From positions 372,001-436,000 of the forward strand of contig OZ244944.1 in NCBI GenBank assembly GCA_965222335.1: a DNA stretch of 64,000 bases, read 5' to 3'. This DNA comes from G965222335 sp965222335. GTDB taxonomy: Bacteria > Pseudomonadota > Gammaproteobacteria > Pseudomonadales > Halieaceae. The notes beneath the pieces are model-generated. The model did no database searches. It had not been told where the DNA came from and was given only the letters and a program-made list of their open reading frames with translations. The translations under genes and the position numbers were made by a program. Of this stretch, positions 32,359-41,655 are shown in pieces (within the stretch, counting starts at the first letter, position 1; each line of letters starts with the position of its first letter).

Positions 32359-32829
32359 TCACCGCCCGCGCTCGCCGAACATGTCCGGGGTCATCATGTA
32401 GCGGTCGTAGTGCGCCTCGGAGAGAATATAGAACTCGCTGTCGATCTGGTCCCGCAGCGCCGTCAGCGGCATCTCGCGAAAGGCCTGATCCACGCGAAAG
32501 CCGAAATCTTCGGGATTGTCGATCTGGCCCGCACCCGCCTTGAGCAGGCTGAACACCCAACAGTATTCGTCGTGGTGGGGTCGATGCCGGACCTGCTGCA
32601 CCTCCAGCTGCCACTGCAGCAGGGCCCGGTCCGTCACCTGTAACTTGTTGCGCACACACTGTGACAGGAAGTCCGACAGGCGGGCATCGATCGCCCGCTT
32701 CTGGTCCACGGTATAAGCGTTCCAGTCGATCACCTCGTGACTGAAACGCTTGCAGCCGCGACAGACCGAGTCGCCGATGCCGGTTGAGCAGACGCCGATA
32801 CAGGGCGTTTTAATGGTTGGGTCGAGCAT
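32359..32829 (-). CDS. DUF1289-domain protein
   Basis: A 156-residue protein with an N-terminal cysteine motif TPCIGVCSTGIGDSVCRGCKR (residues 8-28; four cysteines, probably metal-binding). This is the defining feature of DUF1289. A larger C-terminal part follows (residues 60-156, with LLQWQLEVQQVRHRPHHDEYCWVFSLL) that many DUF1289 proteins lack; it is not assigned to any family by me. Overlap or near-overlap with miaE suggests a link to tRNA modification or iron supply. Function unknown. Confidence 0.82.
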   Translation of the reverse strand: MLDPTIKTPCIGVCSTGIGDSVCRGCKRFSHEVIDWNAYTVDQKRAIDARLSDFLSQCVRNKLQVTDRALLQWQLEVQQVRHRPHHDEYCWVFSLLKAGAGQIDNPEDFGFRVDQAFREMPLTALRDQIDSEFYILSEAHYDRYMMTPDMFGERGR

Positions 32830-32912
32830 AAAGCGGGCAGGAATTGCGGGTCACACAGCGCTTTTCAGTCTACGGTATCAGCCCGGTGAATGCACGATAT
32901 AAGCCATTGATA

Positions 32913-32952
32913 AGGCGCCTCAATTTAATTGTTTCGGCGCCTGGGATATACT
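32913..32952 (+). promoter_or_regulatory. Promoter and inverted repeat upstream of acnB
   Basis: TATACT (32947-32952) is a good -10 box 90 bp before the acnB GTG. TTTAAT (32924-32929) is a weak -35 at 17-bp spacing. A 7-bp inverted repeat, AGGCGCC (32913-32919) and GGCGCCT (32936-32942), brackets the -35 and spacer and is a candidate operator. The 212-bp gap before acnB holds no gene. Confidence 0.5.
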
Positions 32953-33041
32953 CTGCTCCCGTTTTTGCTGCCCCCGGCCAGCCCGCGCCGGGTGGCACAC
33001 CCCCGATTATCCGGACACTGTAATGGACAAGGAGCTCAACC

Positions 33042-35660
33042 GTGCTTGAAGCCTATCGCGAACACGTGGCGGAACGCGCCGCACAGGACATTCCCCCCAA
33101 GCCGCTCAACGCCGAGCAGGTAGCTGCACTGGTCGAACTGCTGAAGAATCCTCCCGCGGGCGAGGAAACTTTCCTGCTGGAGCTCATTACCAGCCGGGTA
33201 CCACCGGGCGTGGACGAGGCCGCCTATGTGAAGGCGGGCTTTCTCTCTGCCGTCGCCAAGGGCGAGGTGGACTGCCCGCTGATTACCGCCGCCGAGGCGG
33301 TCACCCTGCTGGGCAACATGCACGGCGGCTACAATATTGCCACCCTGGTGGAGCTGCTGGAGAACGAGGCCCTGGCAGAGCTGGCGGCCACCGAACTCAA
33401 GCACACCCTGCTGATGTTCGACGCCTTCCACGACGTCGATGAACTGGCTTGCGGCGGCAATGCCCACGCCCGTGCGGTGATGGAATCCTGGGCCGAGGGG
33501 GAGTGGTTTACCTCCCGCAGCCCGGTGGCCGAGTCGATCAAGGTGAGCGTGTTCAAGGTCACCGGCGAAACCAACACGGACGACCTCTCCCCCGCCCCGG
33601 ACGCCTGGTCCCGGCCCGACATCCCCCTGCACGCCCGCGCCATGTACAAGATGACGCGTGACGGCCTGGAGCCCATGGAGCACGGCGTCACCGGCCCGAT
33701 GCAGCAGATCGCCGACATCCAGGCCAAGGGCCTGCCCGTGGCTTTCGTCGGCGACGTGGTGGGTACCGGCTCCTCGCGCAAGTCCGCCACCAACTCGGTG
33801 CTGTGGTTCTTCGGCGACGAGATTCCCGGTGTGCCCAACAAGAAGGCGGGCGGCATCTGTATCGGCAGCAAGGTCGCGCCGATCTTCTACAACACCATGG
33901 AAGATGCCGGCGCCCTCGTCTTCGAGGCCGACGTCGACAATCTCAACATGGGCGATGTAATCGAGATTCGCCCCTACGAGGGCAAGATCCTGAATGAGGC
34001 GGGCGAAACCGTGTCCGAGTTCGAACTCCGCTCCCAGGTATTGCTGGACGAAGTGCGCGCCGGTGGCCGGATCAACCTGATCATCGGCCGCGGCCTGACC
34101 ACCCGGGCCCGCGAGGCCCTGGGCCTGCCCGTGTCCGAACTATTCCGTACCCCGGAGCAGCCGGCAGACACCGGCAAGGGCTTCACCCTGGCCCAGAAAA
34201 TGGTCGGCCGCGCCTGCGGCATGGAGGGCGTGCGCCCCGGCACCTACTGTGAACCGAAAATGACCACCGTGGGTTCCCAGGACACCACCGGCCCGATGAC
34301 CCGGGACGAGTTGAAGGACCTGGCCTGCCTCGGCTTCTCCGCCGACCTGACCATGCAGTCCTTCTGCCACACCGCGGCCTACCCCAAGCCCGTGGACATC
34401 GACACCCAGCACACCCTGCCGGACTTCATCATGACCCGCGGCGGCGTGTCCCTGCGCCCGGGCGACGGCATCATTCACAGCTGGCTCAACCGCATGCTGC
34501 TGCCCGATACCGTGGGCACGGGCGGTGACTCCCATACCCGCTTCCCCATGGGTATCTCATTCCCCGCGGGCTCCGGGCTGGTCGCCTTTGCCGCGGCCAC
34601 CGGCGTGATGCCGCTGGATATGCCGGAGTCGGTGCTGGTGCGTTTCAAGGGCGAGATGCAGCCGGGCATTACCCTGCGGGACCTGGTGCACGCGATCCCC
34701 TACTATGCGATCCAGGAAGGTCTGCTGACGGTCGAGAAGAAGGGCAAGAAGAACATCTTCTCCGGCCGCATCCTGGAAATCGAGGGCCTCAAGGGCCTGA
34801 CCGTGGAGCAGGCCTTTGAGCTCTCCGACGCCTCCGCCGAGCGTTCCGCCGCCGGCTGCACCATCAAGCTGGACGAGGACACCATCGCCGAGTACCTGCG
34901 CTCCAACATCGTGCTGCTGCGCTCCATGGTCGCCGAGGGCTATGGCGACCCGCGCACCCTGGAACGTCGCGCCCAGAAAATGGAAGAGTGGCTGGCCGAC
35001 CCCAGCCTGATGGCGGCCGACGCCGATGCCGAGTACAGCGCGGTGATCGAGATCGACCTCGCCGAGGTGAAGGAACCCATCGTCTGCTGCCCCAACGACC
35101 CCGACGACGCGAAACTGCTGTCAGAGGTCGCCGGTGACAATGTCGACGAGGTTTTTATCGGCTCCTGCATGACCAACATCGGTCACTTCCGCGCCGCGGG
35201 CAAACTGCTGGACCAGCACAAGGGCAGCATCTCCACACGCATGTGGATTTCCCCGCCCACGCGGATGGACGAACACCTGCTGATGGAGGAAGGCTACTAC
35301 AACATTTTCGGCGCCGCCGGCGCGCGCACGGAAATGCCCGGCTGCTCCCTGTGCATGGGCAACCAGGCCCGGGTCGCGGCCAATAGCACCGTACTGTCCA
35401 CCTCCACCCGGAACTTCCCCAATCGCCTCGGCGATGGCGCCAACGTCTACCTGACCAGCGCCGAGCTGGCCTCGGTCGGGGCGATCCTCGGCAAGCTGCC
35501 GACGCCCGAAGAGTACATGGGCTTCGCCAAGAACCTGGAGGCCATGTCCGCGGATATCTATCGCTACATGAACTTCGACAAGATCGTCGAATTCCAGAAG
35601 AGCGCCGAGGAAGGCAAGCGCATTGCGGCGCTGGAAATCAGTGAGGTGCCTGCGGCCTGA
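33042..35660 (+). CDS. acnB: Aconitate hydratase B (aconitase/2-methylisocitrate dehydratase)
   Basis: An 872-residue citric-acid-cycle enzyme that isomerises citrate to isocitrate. The AcnB order is present: the HEAT-like N-terminal domain (AALVELLKNPPAGEETFLLELI), the swivel domain (SPAPDAWSRPDIPLHA, GDVVGTGSSRKSATNSV), then the catalytic domains. The 4Fe-4S cysteines are in FIGSCMTNIGHF and GCSLCMGNQARV. Sequence agreement with the Escherichia coli enzyme is very high throughout. The GTG start has AAGGAGC 7 nt upstream. It appears to be a single-gene transcript. Confidence 0.98.
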   Translation: MLEAYREHVAERAAQDIPPKPLNAEQVAALVELLKNPPAGEETFLLELITSRVPPGVDEAAYVKAGFLSAVAKGEVDCPLITAAEAVTLLGNMHGGYNIATLVELLENEALAELAATELKHTLLMFDAFHDVDELACGGNAHARAVMESWAEGEWFTSRSPVAESIKVSVFKVTGETNTDDLSPAPDAWSRPDIPLHARAMYKMTRDGLEPMEHGVTGPMQQIADIQAKGLPVAFVGDVVGTGSSRKSATNSVLWFFGDEIPGVPNKKAGGICIGSKVAPIFYNTMEDAGALVFEADVDNLNMGDVIEIRPYEGKILNEAGETVSEFELRSQVLLDEVRAGGRINLIIGRGLTTRAREALGLPVSELFRTPEQPADTGKGFTLAQKMVGRACGMEGVRPGTYCEPKMTTVGSQDTTGPMTRDELKDLACLGFSADLTMQSFCHTAAYPKPVDIDTQHTLPDFIMTRGGVSLRPGDGIIHSWLNRMLLPDTVGTGGDSHTRFPMGISFPAGSGLVAFAAATGVMPLDMPESVLVRFKGEMQPGITLRDLVHAIPYYAIQEGLLTVEKKGKKNIFSGRILEIEGLKGLTVEQAFELSDASAERSAAGCTIKLDEDTIAEYLRSNIVLLRSMVAEGYGDPRTLERRAQKMEEWLADPSLMAADADAEYSAVIEIDLAEVKEPIVCCPNDPDDAKLLSEVAGDNVDEVFIGSCMTNIGHFRAAGKLLDQHKGSISTRMWISPPTRMDEHLLMEEGYYNIFGAAGARTEMPGCSLCMGNQARVAANSTVLSTSTRNFPNRLGDGANVYLTSAELASVGAILGKLPTPEEYMGFAKNLEAMSADIYRYMNFDKIVEFQKSAEEGKRIAALEISEVPAA

Positions 35661-35662
35661 CC

Positions 35663-35682
35663 GTCGGCCCGACTGTGTTTTT
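35663..35682 (+). terminator. Possible intrinsic terminator of acnB
   Basis: GTCG-GCC-CGAC forms a short stem 2 bp after the acnB stop and is followed by TGTGTTTTT. The stem is only 4 bp with a 3-nt loop, so termination would be weak. Confidence 0.4.
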
Positions 35683-35706
35683 CCAGCCGAGCGCCGAGGA
35701 ATACCA

Positions 35707-36264
35707 GTGAATCGCCGCGGCCTGGCGACCTGGCTTTTCACCCTGTCCCTTCTTGCGGGTATGGCACAGGCCGTCTCGGCTGCCGATGGCCAGGCCATCG
35801 CGGCGGAACCGGGGGCAGCGCCCCTGGTGGTCTTTCTGGTGCGGCATGGCGAGAAGGTGGATAGCTCAGCCGACGCCTCGCTGTCGCCTGCGGGCGAACA
35901 ACGGGCCGAGCACCTGGCGCTGCTGCTGCAGGATGCCGGTATTGAACAGGTACACAGCACCGATTATATCCGCACCCGGGACACGGCGGGGCCCACCGCC
36001 GCTGCCCTGACCCTGGCCGTCCAGATCTATCAGCCAGACGAACTGCCTGCTTTTGCCGACCGTCTGCGAGCAGCCGGGGGCCGACATGTTGTGGTCGGCC
36101 ACAGCGACACTACCCCGGCACTGGTGGCATTACTCGGCGGTGAGCCCGGCCAGGCGATTGCCGAGGGCTGGGAATATGACCGGCTCTATATGGTGAGCGT
36201 CAGCCCAGGTGAATCTGCAGAGACTGTCCTGCTGCGCTACGGCGACCGGTCCGCAGCAGACTGA
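35707..36264 (+). CDS. Secreted histidine phosphatase (phosphoglycerate mutase-like)
   Basis: A 185-residue protein starting at GTG 35707, with GAGGAAT just upstream. A signal peptide (LATWLFTLSLLAGMAQAVSAAD) sends it to the periplasm. The catalytic RHG motif is in VVFLVRHGEKVDSS, and the second histidine is in HVVVGHSDTTPALVALL. Together they form the phosphohistidine pocket of branch-2-like histidine phosphatases, similar to SixA in size but exported. The substrate is unknown. Confidence 0.85.
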   Translation: MNRRGLATWLFTLSLLAGMAQAVSAADGQAIAAEPGAAPLVVFLVRHGEKVDSSADASLSPAGEQRAEHLALLLQDAGIEQVHSTDYIRTRDTAGPTAAALTLAVQIYQPDELPAFADRLRAAGGRHVVVGHSDTTPALVALLGGEPGQAIAEGWEYDRLYMVSVSPGESAETVLLRYGDRSAAD

Positions 36265-36324
36265 TACCCAGCCACCACCACGGAGCAAGCCGCTATCAAA
36301 TTTCTCACTCACCTCGCCAGCCAG

Positions 36325-36564
36325 ATGCGCGCGGCAACTTACCTCGCCATTGCCTTTGGCCTCGTGCTTAGCCTACTGGTAATGATCACCGCCGGCATCG
36401 AAGGCTCAATCACCCTCGATATCGACCTTTCCCGGGGGGATATCATCTGGATACTGCTGGGCGCACCAGTGATTCTGGCAATCCTGCAGCTACTGTTGTG
36501 CCCACTCTCTTATGCCATTGAGGCCCTGGTTCTGCGCTATGCCCCTCGTTTCAGGCGGCCGTAA
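36325..36564 (+). CDS. Hypothetical small membrane protein
   Basis: A 79-residue protein with two predicted membrane helices (LAIAFGLVLSLLVMITAG near residues 7-24 and WILLGAPVILAILQLLLCPL near 42-61) and a basic C-terminus (RYAPRFRRP). It overlaps the convergent transporter gene by 28 bp. No clear ribosome binding site is visible, so the gene is plausible and not certain. Confidence 0.5.
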   Translation: MRAATYLAIAFGLVLSLLVMITAGIEGSITLDIDLSRGDIIWILLGAPVILAILQLLLCPLSYAIEALVLRYAPRFRRP

Positions 36565-37430
36565 ATCCAGATCAACACCGGGGCAACCAGTAGCTGGAGG
36601 CCGCCGTAGAGCAGCAGCGTGAACAGCACCGTATCGCCCAGCGCGGCGTTCGCGCTGGCGGCGGCGGGAAACAGCGATGCCTTCAGCATCACGCCCAGGT
36701 TGGTGTTACGCACAATGACTTCAAACTCAATCGCCGTGGCGTCTGGCCTGGGCAGTCGAAACAGGCGCGGTGCCAGCCATCCGGTCGCAATCATCAGCAA
36801 CGCAAACATCAGGACTATCCGCAGGTTATCCAGCCCGAACGCCTCCAGATCGAGCCTGCCCGCGCTGGCCGAGCCAATCACGATCAGCAGGATGCCGAAC
36901 AGGGACGTGCGTATACACCACTTGGACACGGTGGCAGCCGGCACCGGGTAGAGGTAGAGGTAAGCCATACCCACCCCCAGGGGCAGCAACAGGGTCAGGC
37001 CAATCTCGATCACGATCTTGCCCGTCGGCATGCTGAAGTCAGCGGGCAGATTCTTGCTGATCAGCGCCATCAGGATCAGGGGCGTGGTCACCAGGCAGGC
37101 GAGCGTGGTCAGGCCGGTAATGCTGATGGAGAGCGCACTGTTGCCGCGGGCGAAGAAGGTGAAAATATTGGAGGTGGTGCCGCCGGGAATGGCTGCGAGC
37201 AGGGCGATACCAATGGCAATGCCACCCTCCAGCCCCAGCAGGCGCAGGAAAGCAAATGCCATTAGCGGCACGACCAGTAGCTGCACCACCAGGCCGACGC
37301 TCACCGATCGCGGCTCCCTGATCACGTCGGCAAAGTCGCGCGCGGTCAGGGTGGCGCCCATGCCCAGCATCGCCATCACCAGCTGGAAGCTGGCAAACCA
37401 GTACTCGTACTGGACGTAGAAATCACCCAT
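36537..37430 (-). CDS. Bile acid:sodium symporter (BASS) family transporter
   Basis: A 297-residue inner-membrane protein with about nine to ten helices. Family traits include MAMLGMGATLTARDF near residue 20 and AAIPGGTTSNIFTFFARGNSALSISIT around 80-105. The latter is the conserved crossover region with sodium ligands. VRNTNLGVMLKASLFP marks the second inverted repeat. Bacterial members import organic anions, such as pantoate or sulfated and 2-keto acids, with sodium. The substrate here is not deducible. It starts 43 bp after the FAD-oxidoreductase-side neighbour's stop region and is transcribed alone or last. Confidence 0.88.
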   Translation of the reverse strand: MGDFYVQYEYWFASFQLVMAMLGMGATLTARDFADVIREPRSVSVGLVVQLLVVPLMAFAFLRLLGLEGGIAIGIALLAAIPGGTTSNIFTFFARGNSALSISITGLTTLACLVTTPLILMALISKNLPADFSMPTGKIVIEIGLTLLLPLGVGMAYLYLYPVPAATVSKWCIRTSLFGILLIVIGSASAGRLDLEAFGLDNLRIVLMFALLMIATGWLAPRLFRLPRPDATAIEFEVIVRNTNLGVMLKASLFPAAASANAALGDTVLFTLLLYGGLQLLVAPVLIWIYGRLKRGA

Positions 37431-37473
37431 GCGCTATTCGTCCACTCGCGTCATGCACGCGGTCTCAGTGAGT

Positions 37474-39087
37474 TCAGGCAGGTGCACGTGCCCTCCCCCG
37501 CAAAATCTCCCGTGCCGCGTTATGCCCCGGTGCGCCGGTCACACCGCCCCCGGGATGGGTGCCCGCCCCACACATAAACAGCCCCGGGATCGGCGCCCGG
37601 TAGTCGCCGTGGCCCAGTACGGGCCGGGCGCTGAACATCTGGTCCAGACTCAGGTGGCCGTGCATGATATCGCCCCGGGTCAGACCGAACTTTCGCTCGA
37701 GATCCAGCGGGGTGAGGACCTGCCGGCCCAGGATGCTCGCGCGAAATCCGGGGGCGTAGCGCTCCACCTGGTCAATGGCCGCATCAGCGGCGGCCTCCCG
37801 GTGCGTATCCCAGTCCACGTCCGGGTCAAACTGCTGGCAGAACAGGCTCGCCACATGTTGCCCGGGCGGCGCCAGGCTGTCGTCCAGGGTGGAGGGAATC
37901 AGCATCTCCACCAGGGGCCGTTGCGACCAGCCCTGCGTCCTGGCGTCGCGGTAGCAGGCATCGAGATAATCACGGGTGGGACCGATCACAATCCCGCCGG
38001 TGAGGTGGTCCTCGCTGGCGCGGGTCTGCTGCTGCAGACAGGTGAACTGCGGTAGTTCACTCAGCGCTACATTCATACGCAGGGTACCCGACCCATTGCG
38101 ATACTGGCGCATGCGCCGGGAAAAATCCTCGGGCAGGTCACAATCATCCAGCATCTGGTTGTACAGCATGGAGGGATTCACGTTGGCCGCGACAATACCC
38201 CCCTGGATCTCGGTGCCATCTGCCAGGCGCACACCAGCAGCGCGGCCTTCTTGCACGATAATTTTATCCACGCTCACACCGGTGCGTATCTCCACGCCAC
38301 GCGATCTGGCACAGGCTGCCATCGCCTGGGTAATGGCGCCCATCCCGCCGATGGCGTGGCCCCAGACGCCCTTCTTGCCGTTGATCTCGCCAAAGGCGTG
38401 GTGCAACAGGACGTAAGCGGAGCCGGCGCTGCGGGTATCGGCGTAATTGCCCACCAGCCCGTCAAAGGCGAAGGCTCCCTTCACGTATTCGTTCTCGAAG
38501 TACAGATCGAGAAAGTCAGAGACGCTCTTGGCAAACACATCCATCACGATGCGCTGGTCCTCCAGGGAGAGCTTGCGCAGTCGATTGGCAAAGCCCGCCA
38601 TCCTGAACACATCGCGCAGGCCGCCGCCCGCATTGGGTGGAGTCTGCAGCACGTAGTCGCGGATCAGGTCGGCCACCATACCCACGTCCCGCTGGTAGCG
38701 CGCCAGCGCCCGGGCATCGGCAGCGGAGAAGCGCGCGATCTCCTCACGCAGGGCCTCGTCACCCACAGGAAAACAGAGGAAGTCACCGTCGTCGTTAGGC
38801 CAGAAATTGTTGACCCGGCGCTCGACGATTTTCAGGCCGTGACCGTGCAGATCAAGGTCGGCAATAATCTTCGGATTGAGCAGACTGACCGTGTAGGACG
38901 CCACAGAATTGCGGAAGCCGGGATGAAACTCCTCGGTGACCGCCGCGCCGCCGACCACATCGCGGCGCTCCAGTACCAGCACGCGTCTCCCGGCCTCGGC
39001 CAGGTAGGCGGCACAAACCAGGCCGTTGTGGCCGCCACCCACAATGATCACATCAGGCGAGTGTGGGCGCCCTGTTTCCGCGACCAT
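37474..39087 (-). CDS. FAD-dependent oxidoreductase of the phytoene-desaturase/PYROXD2 type
   Basis: A 537-residue flavoprotein. The dinucleotide-binding motif is VIIVGGGHNGLVCAAYLAEAG at residues 14-34, followed by RRVLVLERRDVVGGAAVTEEFHPGF. The C-terminal FAD motif is GLFMCGAGTHPGGGVTGAPGHNAAREIL. This signature belongs to the CrtI/PYROXD2-like group, whose bacterial members outside carotenoid clusters have mostly unknown substrates. No other carotenoid gene is present here, so I do not call it a carotenoid enzyme. It lies 41 bp after the metalloprotease stop, in the opposite direction to none of its neighbours. Confidence 0.85.
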   Translation of the reverse strand: MVAETGRPHSPDVIIVGGGHNGLVCAAYLAEAGRRVLVLERRDVVGGAAVTEEFHPGFRNSVASYTVSLLNPKIIADLDLHGHGLKIVERRVNNFWPNDDGDFLCFPVGDEALREEIARFSAADARALARYQRDVGMVADLIRDYVLQTPPNAGGGLRDVFRMAGFANRLRKLSLEDQRIVMDVFAKSVSDFLDLYFENEYVKGAFAFDGLVGNYADTRSAGSAYVLLHHAFGEINGKKGVWGHAIGGMGAITQAMAACARSRGVEIRTGVSVDKIIVQEGRAAGVRLADGTEIQGGIVAANVNPSMLYNQMLDDCDLPEDFSRRMRQYRNGSGTLRMNVALSELPQFTCLQQQTRASEDHLTGGIVIGPTRDYLDACYRDARTQGWSQRPLVEMLIPSTLDDSLAPPGQHVASLFCQQFDPDVDWDTHREAAADAAIDQVERYAPGFRASILGRQVLTPLDLERKFGLTRGDIMHGHLSLDQMFSARPVLGHGDYRAPIPGLFMCGAGTHPGGGVTGAPGHNAAREILRGRARAPA

Positions 39088-39128
39088 CAGGATTCACCCG
39101 TCTCAAGTAAGGTTCGCATCGCTTGGCG

Positions 39129-41579
39129 CTAGATCGGCGAGCCCGGCGGCGCCGCCACCGGCTGCAGCCCCTGCATCGCCGCCGGGTCCTGCAGGAAGCG
39201 CTGAACCTGCTGGGCGGCAAAGCGGTAGTGGGCCCGCCACTTGGGTGAGGCCACGGGCGCCTCCTTCTCCAGCCAGGTTTTCAGGGCGAGCATGGCATCC
39301 AGGCTCTCCGCCCGTACCTGGGGCTGGACCTCGGCGTTTCCGGCAAGCCGTTGCAGCCGGTCCAGCACGGCCGTGTTGACCACGCGCATCAGGGCACCAC
39401 TGTTACCCTCCTGCGGCGGCGCGTACCAGGTGGCGCCCAGAACCGATTCCAGCAGGTCCAGAAATCCGGGTTGCGCAGCCGAGCGTGCCTGGTTGTTATT
39501 CATGCGCGCGGCGCGGGTGGGATTGAGCAGCATATCCAGGCTCAGGCCCGCGGCAGTGGCCGCCGCTGCGTGAGGATCGAATACATAACCGGTTCTACGG
39601 GGGAACAGCTCACGCATCTCGCCGTAACCGGGTGGACGCGGCGGAATCAGGGCCACCAGCTCCGGCGCCAGGGCCAGGGCCTCGGGTGACAGGGTCTGCA
39701 GCAGCGCATCAATGGCATCCCGCTGCCGCCCGGGAGCAACCAGGGCGGTGGGCACCTGGCCATCACCGCGCAGGGCATAGGAGAACTGCTGGCCACCGAT
39801 CAGGGTTGCCGCCGCCTGCACCTGGTAACGGTGCATCAGGTACATGGGCACCAGGACATCCTCCAGCTGTGCCATGGGCCGCCCCGGACGAATATTACGC
39901 TCGGAGAACTGCTTCAGCACCGCGGCGCGCAGCTCCATCAGCCGGCGCAGTTCGATTACCGGATCGGCGCTATTGTCCCAGAGGCTGGCCCGCGGGTGCG
40001 CGGGCCCTGCGGTCACCGCGAAACCATCCCCGCGGGCGTGGGCATCCGCCACAAAATGCAGGCCAGAGGCATAAGTCTCGCGCAGGATCTCTTCGCGTGC
40101 CGCCGCTGCATTCACTCCCTCGGGGAAGTCCTGGTAGCCGTAGAGGATGGCGCGCTCGTCCCAGGCGCCCATGCCGGTATCGTAGGCCGCCGACAGATCG
40201 ATATTGCCATCTTCATCCAGGGTGACGTAGGGGTGGGGGTAATCCATCACCGAGGCCCGGTCATCAGCACTGGCGGCAAAATTGTGCTCCAGGCCCAGGG
40301 TGTGGCCGATCTCGTGCGCCGAAAGCTGGCGAATCCGCGCCAGGGCAAACTCCAGCAGCGCCGGCGGCACTTCGCCGCTGTCGTCGTAGGGCGCCAGCAG
40401 GCCCTCGGCCAGCAGGTAGTCCTGGCGCACCCGCAGGGAGCCCAGGGTCACGTGCCCCTTGAGAATTTCCTGGGTGCGCGGGTCGCGCACACTGTAGCCG
40501 TAGGACCAGCCACGGGTGGAGCGGTGCACCCACTGGATAATGTTGTAGCGCACATCCATCGGGTCCGCCCCCTCGGGCAGCATTTTCACCTGGAAGGCAT
40601 CTTTGTAGCCCGCGGCCTCGAAGGCCTCGTTCCACCAGGCCGCGCCTTCCAGCAGGGCGCTGCGGATGGGCTCTGGCGCACCCCGGTCGAGGTAGTAGAC
40701 GATGGGCTCCACAGCCTCGCTCAGCTCGGCTTCGGGATTCTTCTTGTGCAGGCGATGACGCCAGGCATAGCTCTGCTTGACCGGCTCACCAATGGGCGCC
40801 GCGTAGTCGTAGCGGGGGCCATTGCGGCGCGGGTCGATATAGCCGGCACGCGGGTCGTAGGGCAAGGGCTCATAACCGGCCGGGGGCAGGCGGATAAAGG
40901 AGTGATGCTGATGCACCGATACCGTGCGCGGGTCTGGCGTCACCGTGTGAATGATATCTCCCTCGGGTTCACCAGCCAGGGTAATCAGGGCATCCACCTC
41001 GGTGTTGTCGGGAAAACCGCGGGTGCGGGGCAGATGAATCATGGAACGATCCGCGTCCGCCTGGTAAGTGCCCTGCCCCTTGTCCGCCAGGGTACGGGAC
41101 ACACCATGGGCATCGCGCAGGAAGAAGTCGGTACCGTCCACCAGCACCCGCTCTCCGCTACTGGCCACGACCTCGAATCCGCCCAGGGCGGAGCGGGCAA
41201 AAGCCTCCTCTACCGCCCGTTGCTCGTCGGGATTGGCGCTGTCTGCGACGTAGGTGGGGTTGTCGGCGAGCAATACGACCTTGCCCCCCGAGCGCGCAAA
41301 TCTCGCGAGATAGGTCTCCCCGAGCTGCCCCCGGTCCAGGCCCAGGTCATTGGACCCCACCCCCCGGGACAGGCTGCTGACATAGATGAAGGGCTGGTCG
41401 AGCTCGGTGATCTCCAGGTACAACCGCCCCTCACGGGCATCCCAGTAAAGGTCCTGAAAACCGGCGATGTGTTGCATGCCGCGCGTATGCTCGCCGATAT
41501 CCGGCAGGCCACCGCCATCGCCCCCGTCGCCACAGGCAGTGAGAAACAGGCTCAACAGGATTAGCCGGACAATGTGCAT
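39129..41579 (-). CDS. Zinc-dependent met-zincin lipoprotein protease (DUF5117/DUF4953 type)
   Basis: An 816-residue exported protein with lipobox LFLTACGDG at the N-terminus. The metzincin zinc site HEIGHTLGLEH is at about residues 420-430, with the Met-turn region SVMDYPHPYV close behind. The preceding region (FIYVSSLSRGVGSNDLGLDRGQ, about 65-90) and PVKQSYAWRHRLHKKNPEAELSE match the DUF5117 layout. A helical C-terminal domain of about 300 residues follows. It is probably an outer-membrane-attached protease for large peptides. The ATG at 41579 opens the signal sequence; the frame upstream has no supported start. Confidence 0.9.
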   Translation of the reverse strand: MHIVRLILLSLFLTACGDGGDGGGLPDIGEHTRGMQHIAGFQDLYWDAREGRLYLEITELDQPFIYVSSLSRGVGSNDLGLDRGQLGETYLARFARSGGKVVLLADNPTYVADSANPDEQRAVEEAFARSALGGFEVVASSGERVLVDGTDFFLRDAHGVSRTLADKGQGTYQADADRSMIHLPRTRGFPDNTEVDALITLAGEPEGDIIHTVTPDPRTVSVHQHHSFIRLPPAGYEPLPYDPRAGYIDPRRNGPRYDYAAPIGEPVKQSYAWRHRLHKKNPEAELSEAVEPIVYYLDRGAPEPIRSALLEGAAWWNEAFEAAGYKDAFQVKMLPEGADPMDVRYNIIQWVHRSTRGWSYGYSVRDPRTQEILKGHVTLGSLRVRQDYLLAEGLLAPYDDSGEVPPALLEFALARIRQLSAHEIGHTLGLEHNFAASADDRASVMDYPHPYVTLDEDGNIDLSAAYDTGMGAWDERAILYGYQDFPEGVNAAAAREEILRETYASGLHFVADAHARGDGFAVTAGPAHPRASLWDNSADPVIELRRLMELRAAVLKQFSERNIRPGRPMAQLEDVLVPMYLMHRYQVQAAATLIGGQQFSYALRGDGQVPTALVAPGRQRDAIDALLQTLSPEALALAPELVALIPPRPPGYGEMRELFPRRTGYVFDPHAAAATAAGLSLDMLLNPTRAARMNNNQARSAAQPGFLDLLESVLGATWYAPPQEGNSGALMRVVNTAVLDRLQRLAGNAEVQPQVRAESLDAMLALKTWLEKEAPVASPKWRAHYRFAAQQVQRFLQDPAAMQGLQPVAAPPGSPI

Positions 41580-41655
41580 GGGCGCCTCGATTAGCCGTTC
41601 GCAACGCCGCAGAGTGTAGCAGCCCCCTCCGGTAGCCGCACGACCGCTGGATGAT

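Noticed and set aside
37474..39087. Carotenoid biosynthesis gene
   Set aside because: The family signature fits phytoene-desaturase-like enzymes, but no crtB, crtY or other pathway gene is present, so a carotenoid role is not supported.
37976..41564. Long plus-strand frames opposite the FAD oxidoreductase and metalloprotease
   Set aside because: They are shadows of minus-strand genes with intact catalytic motifs.
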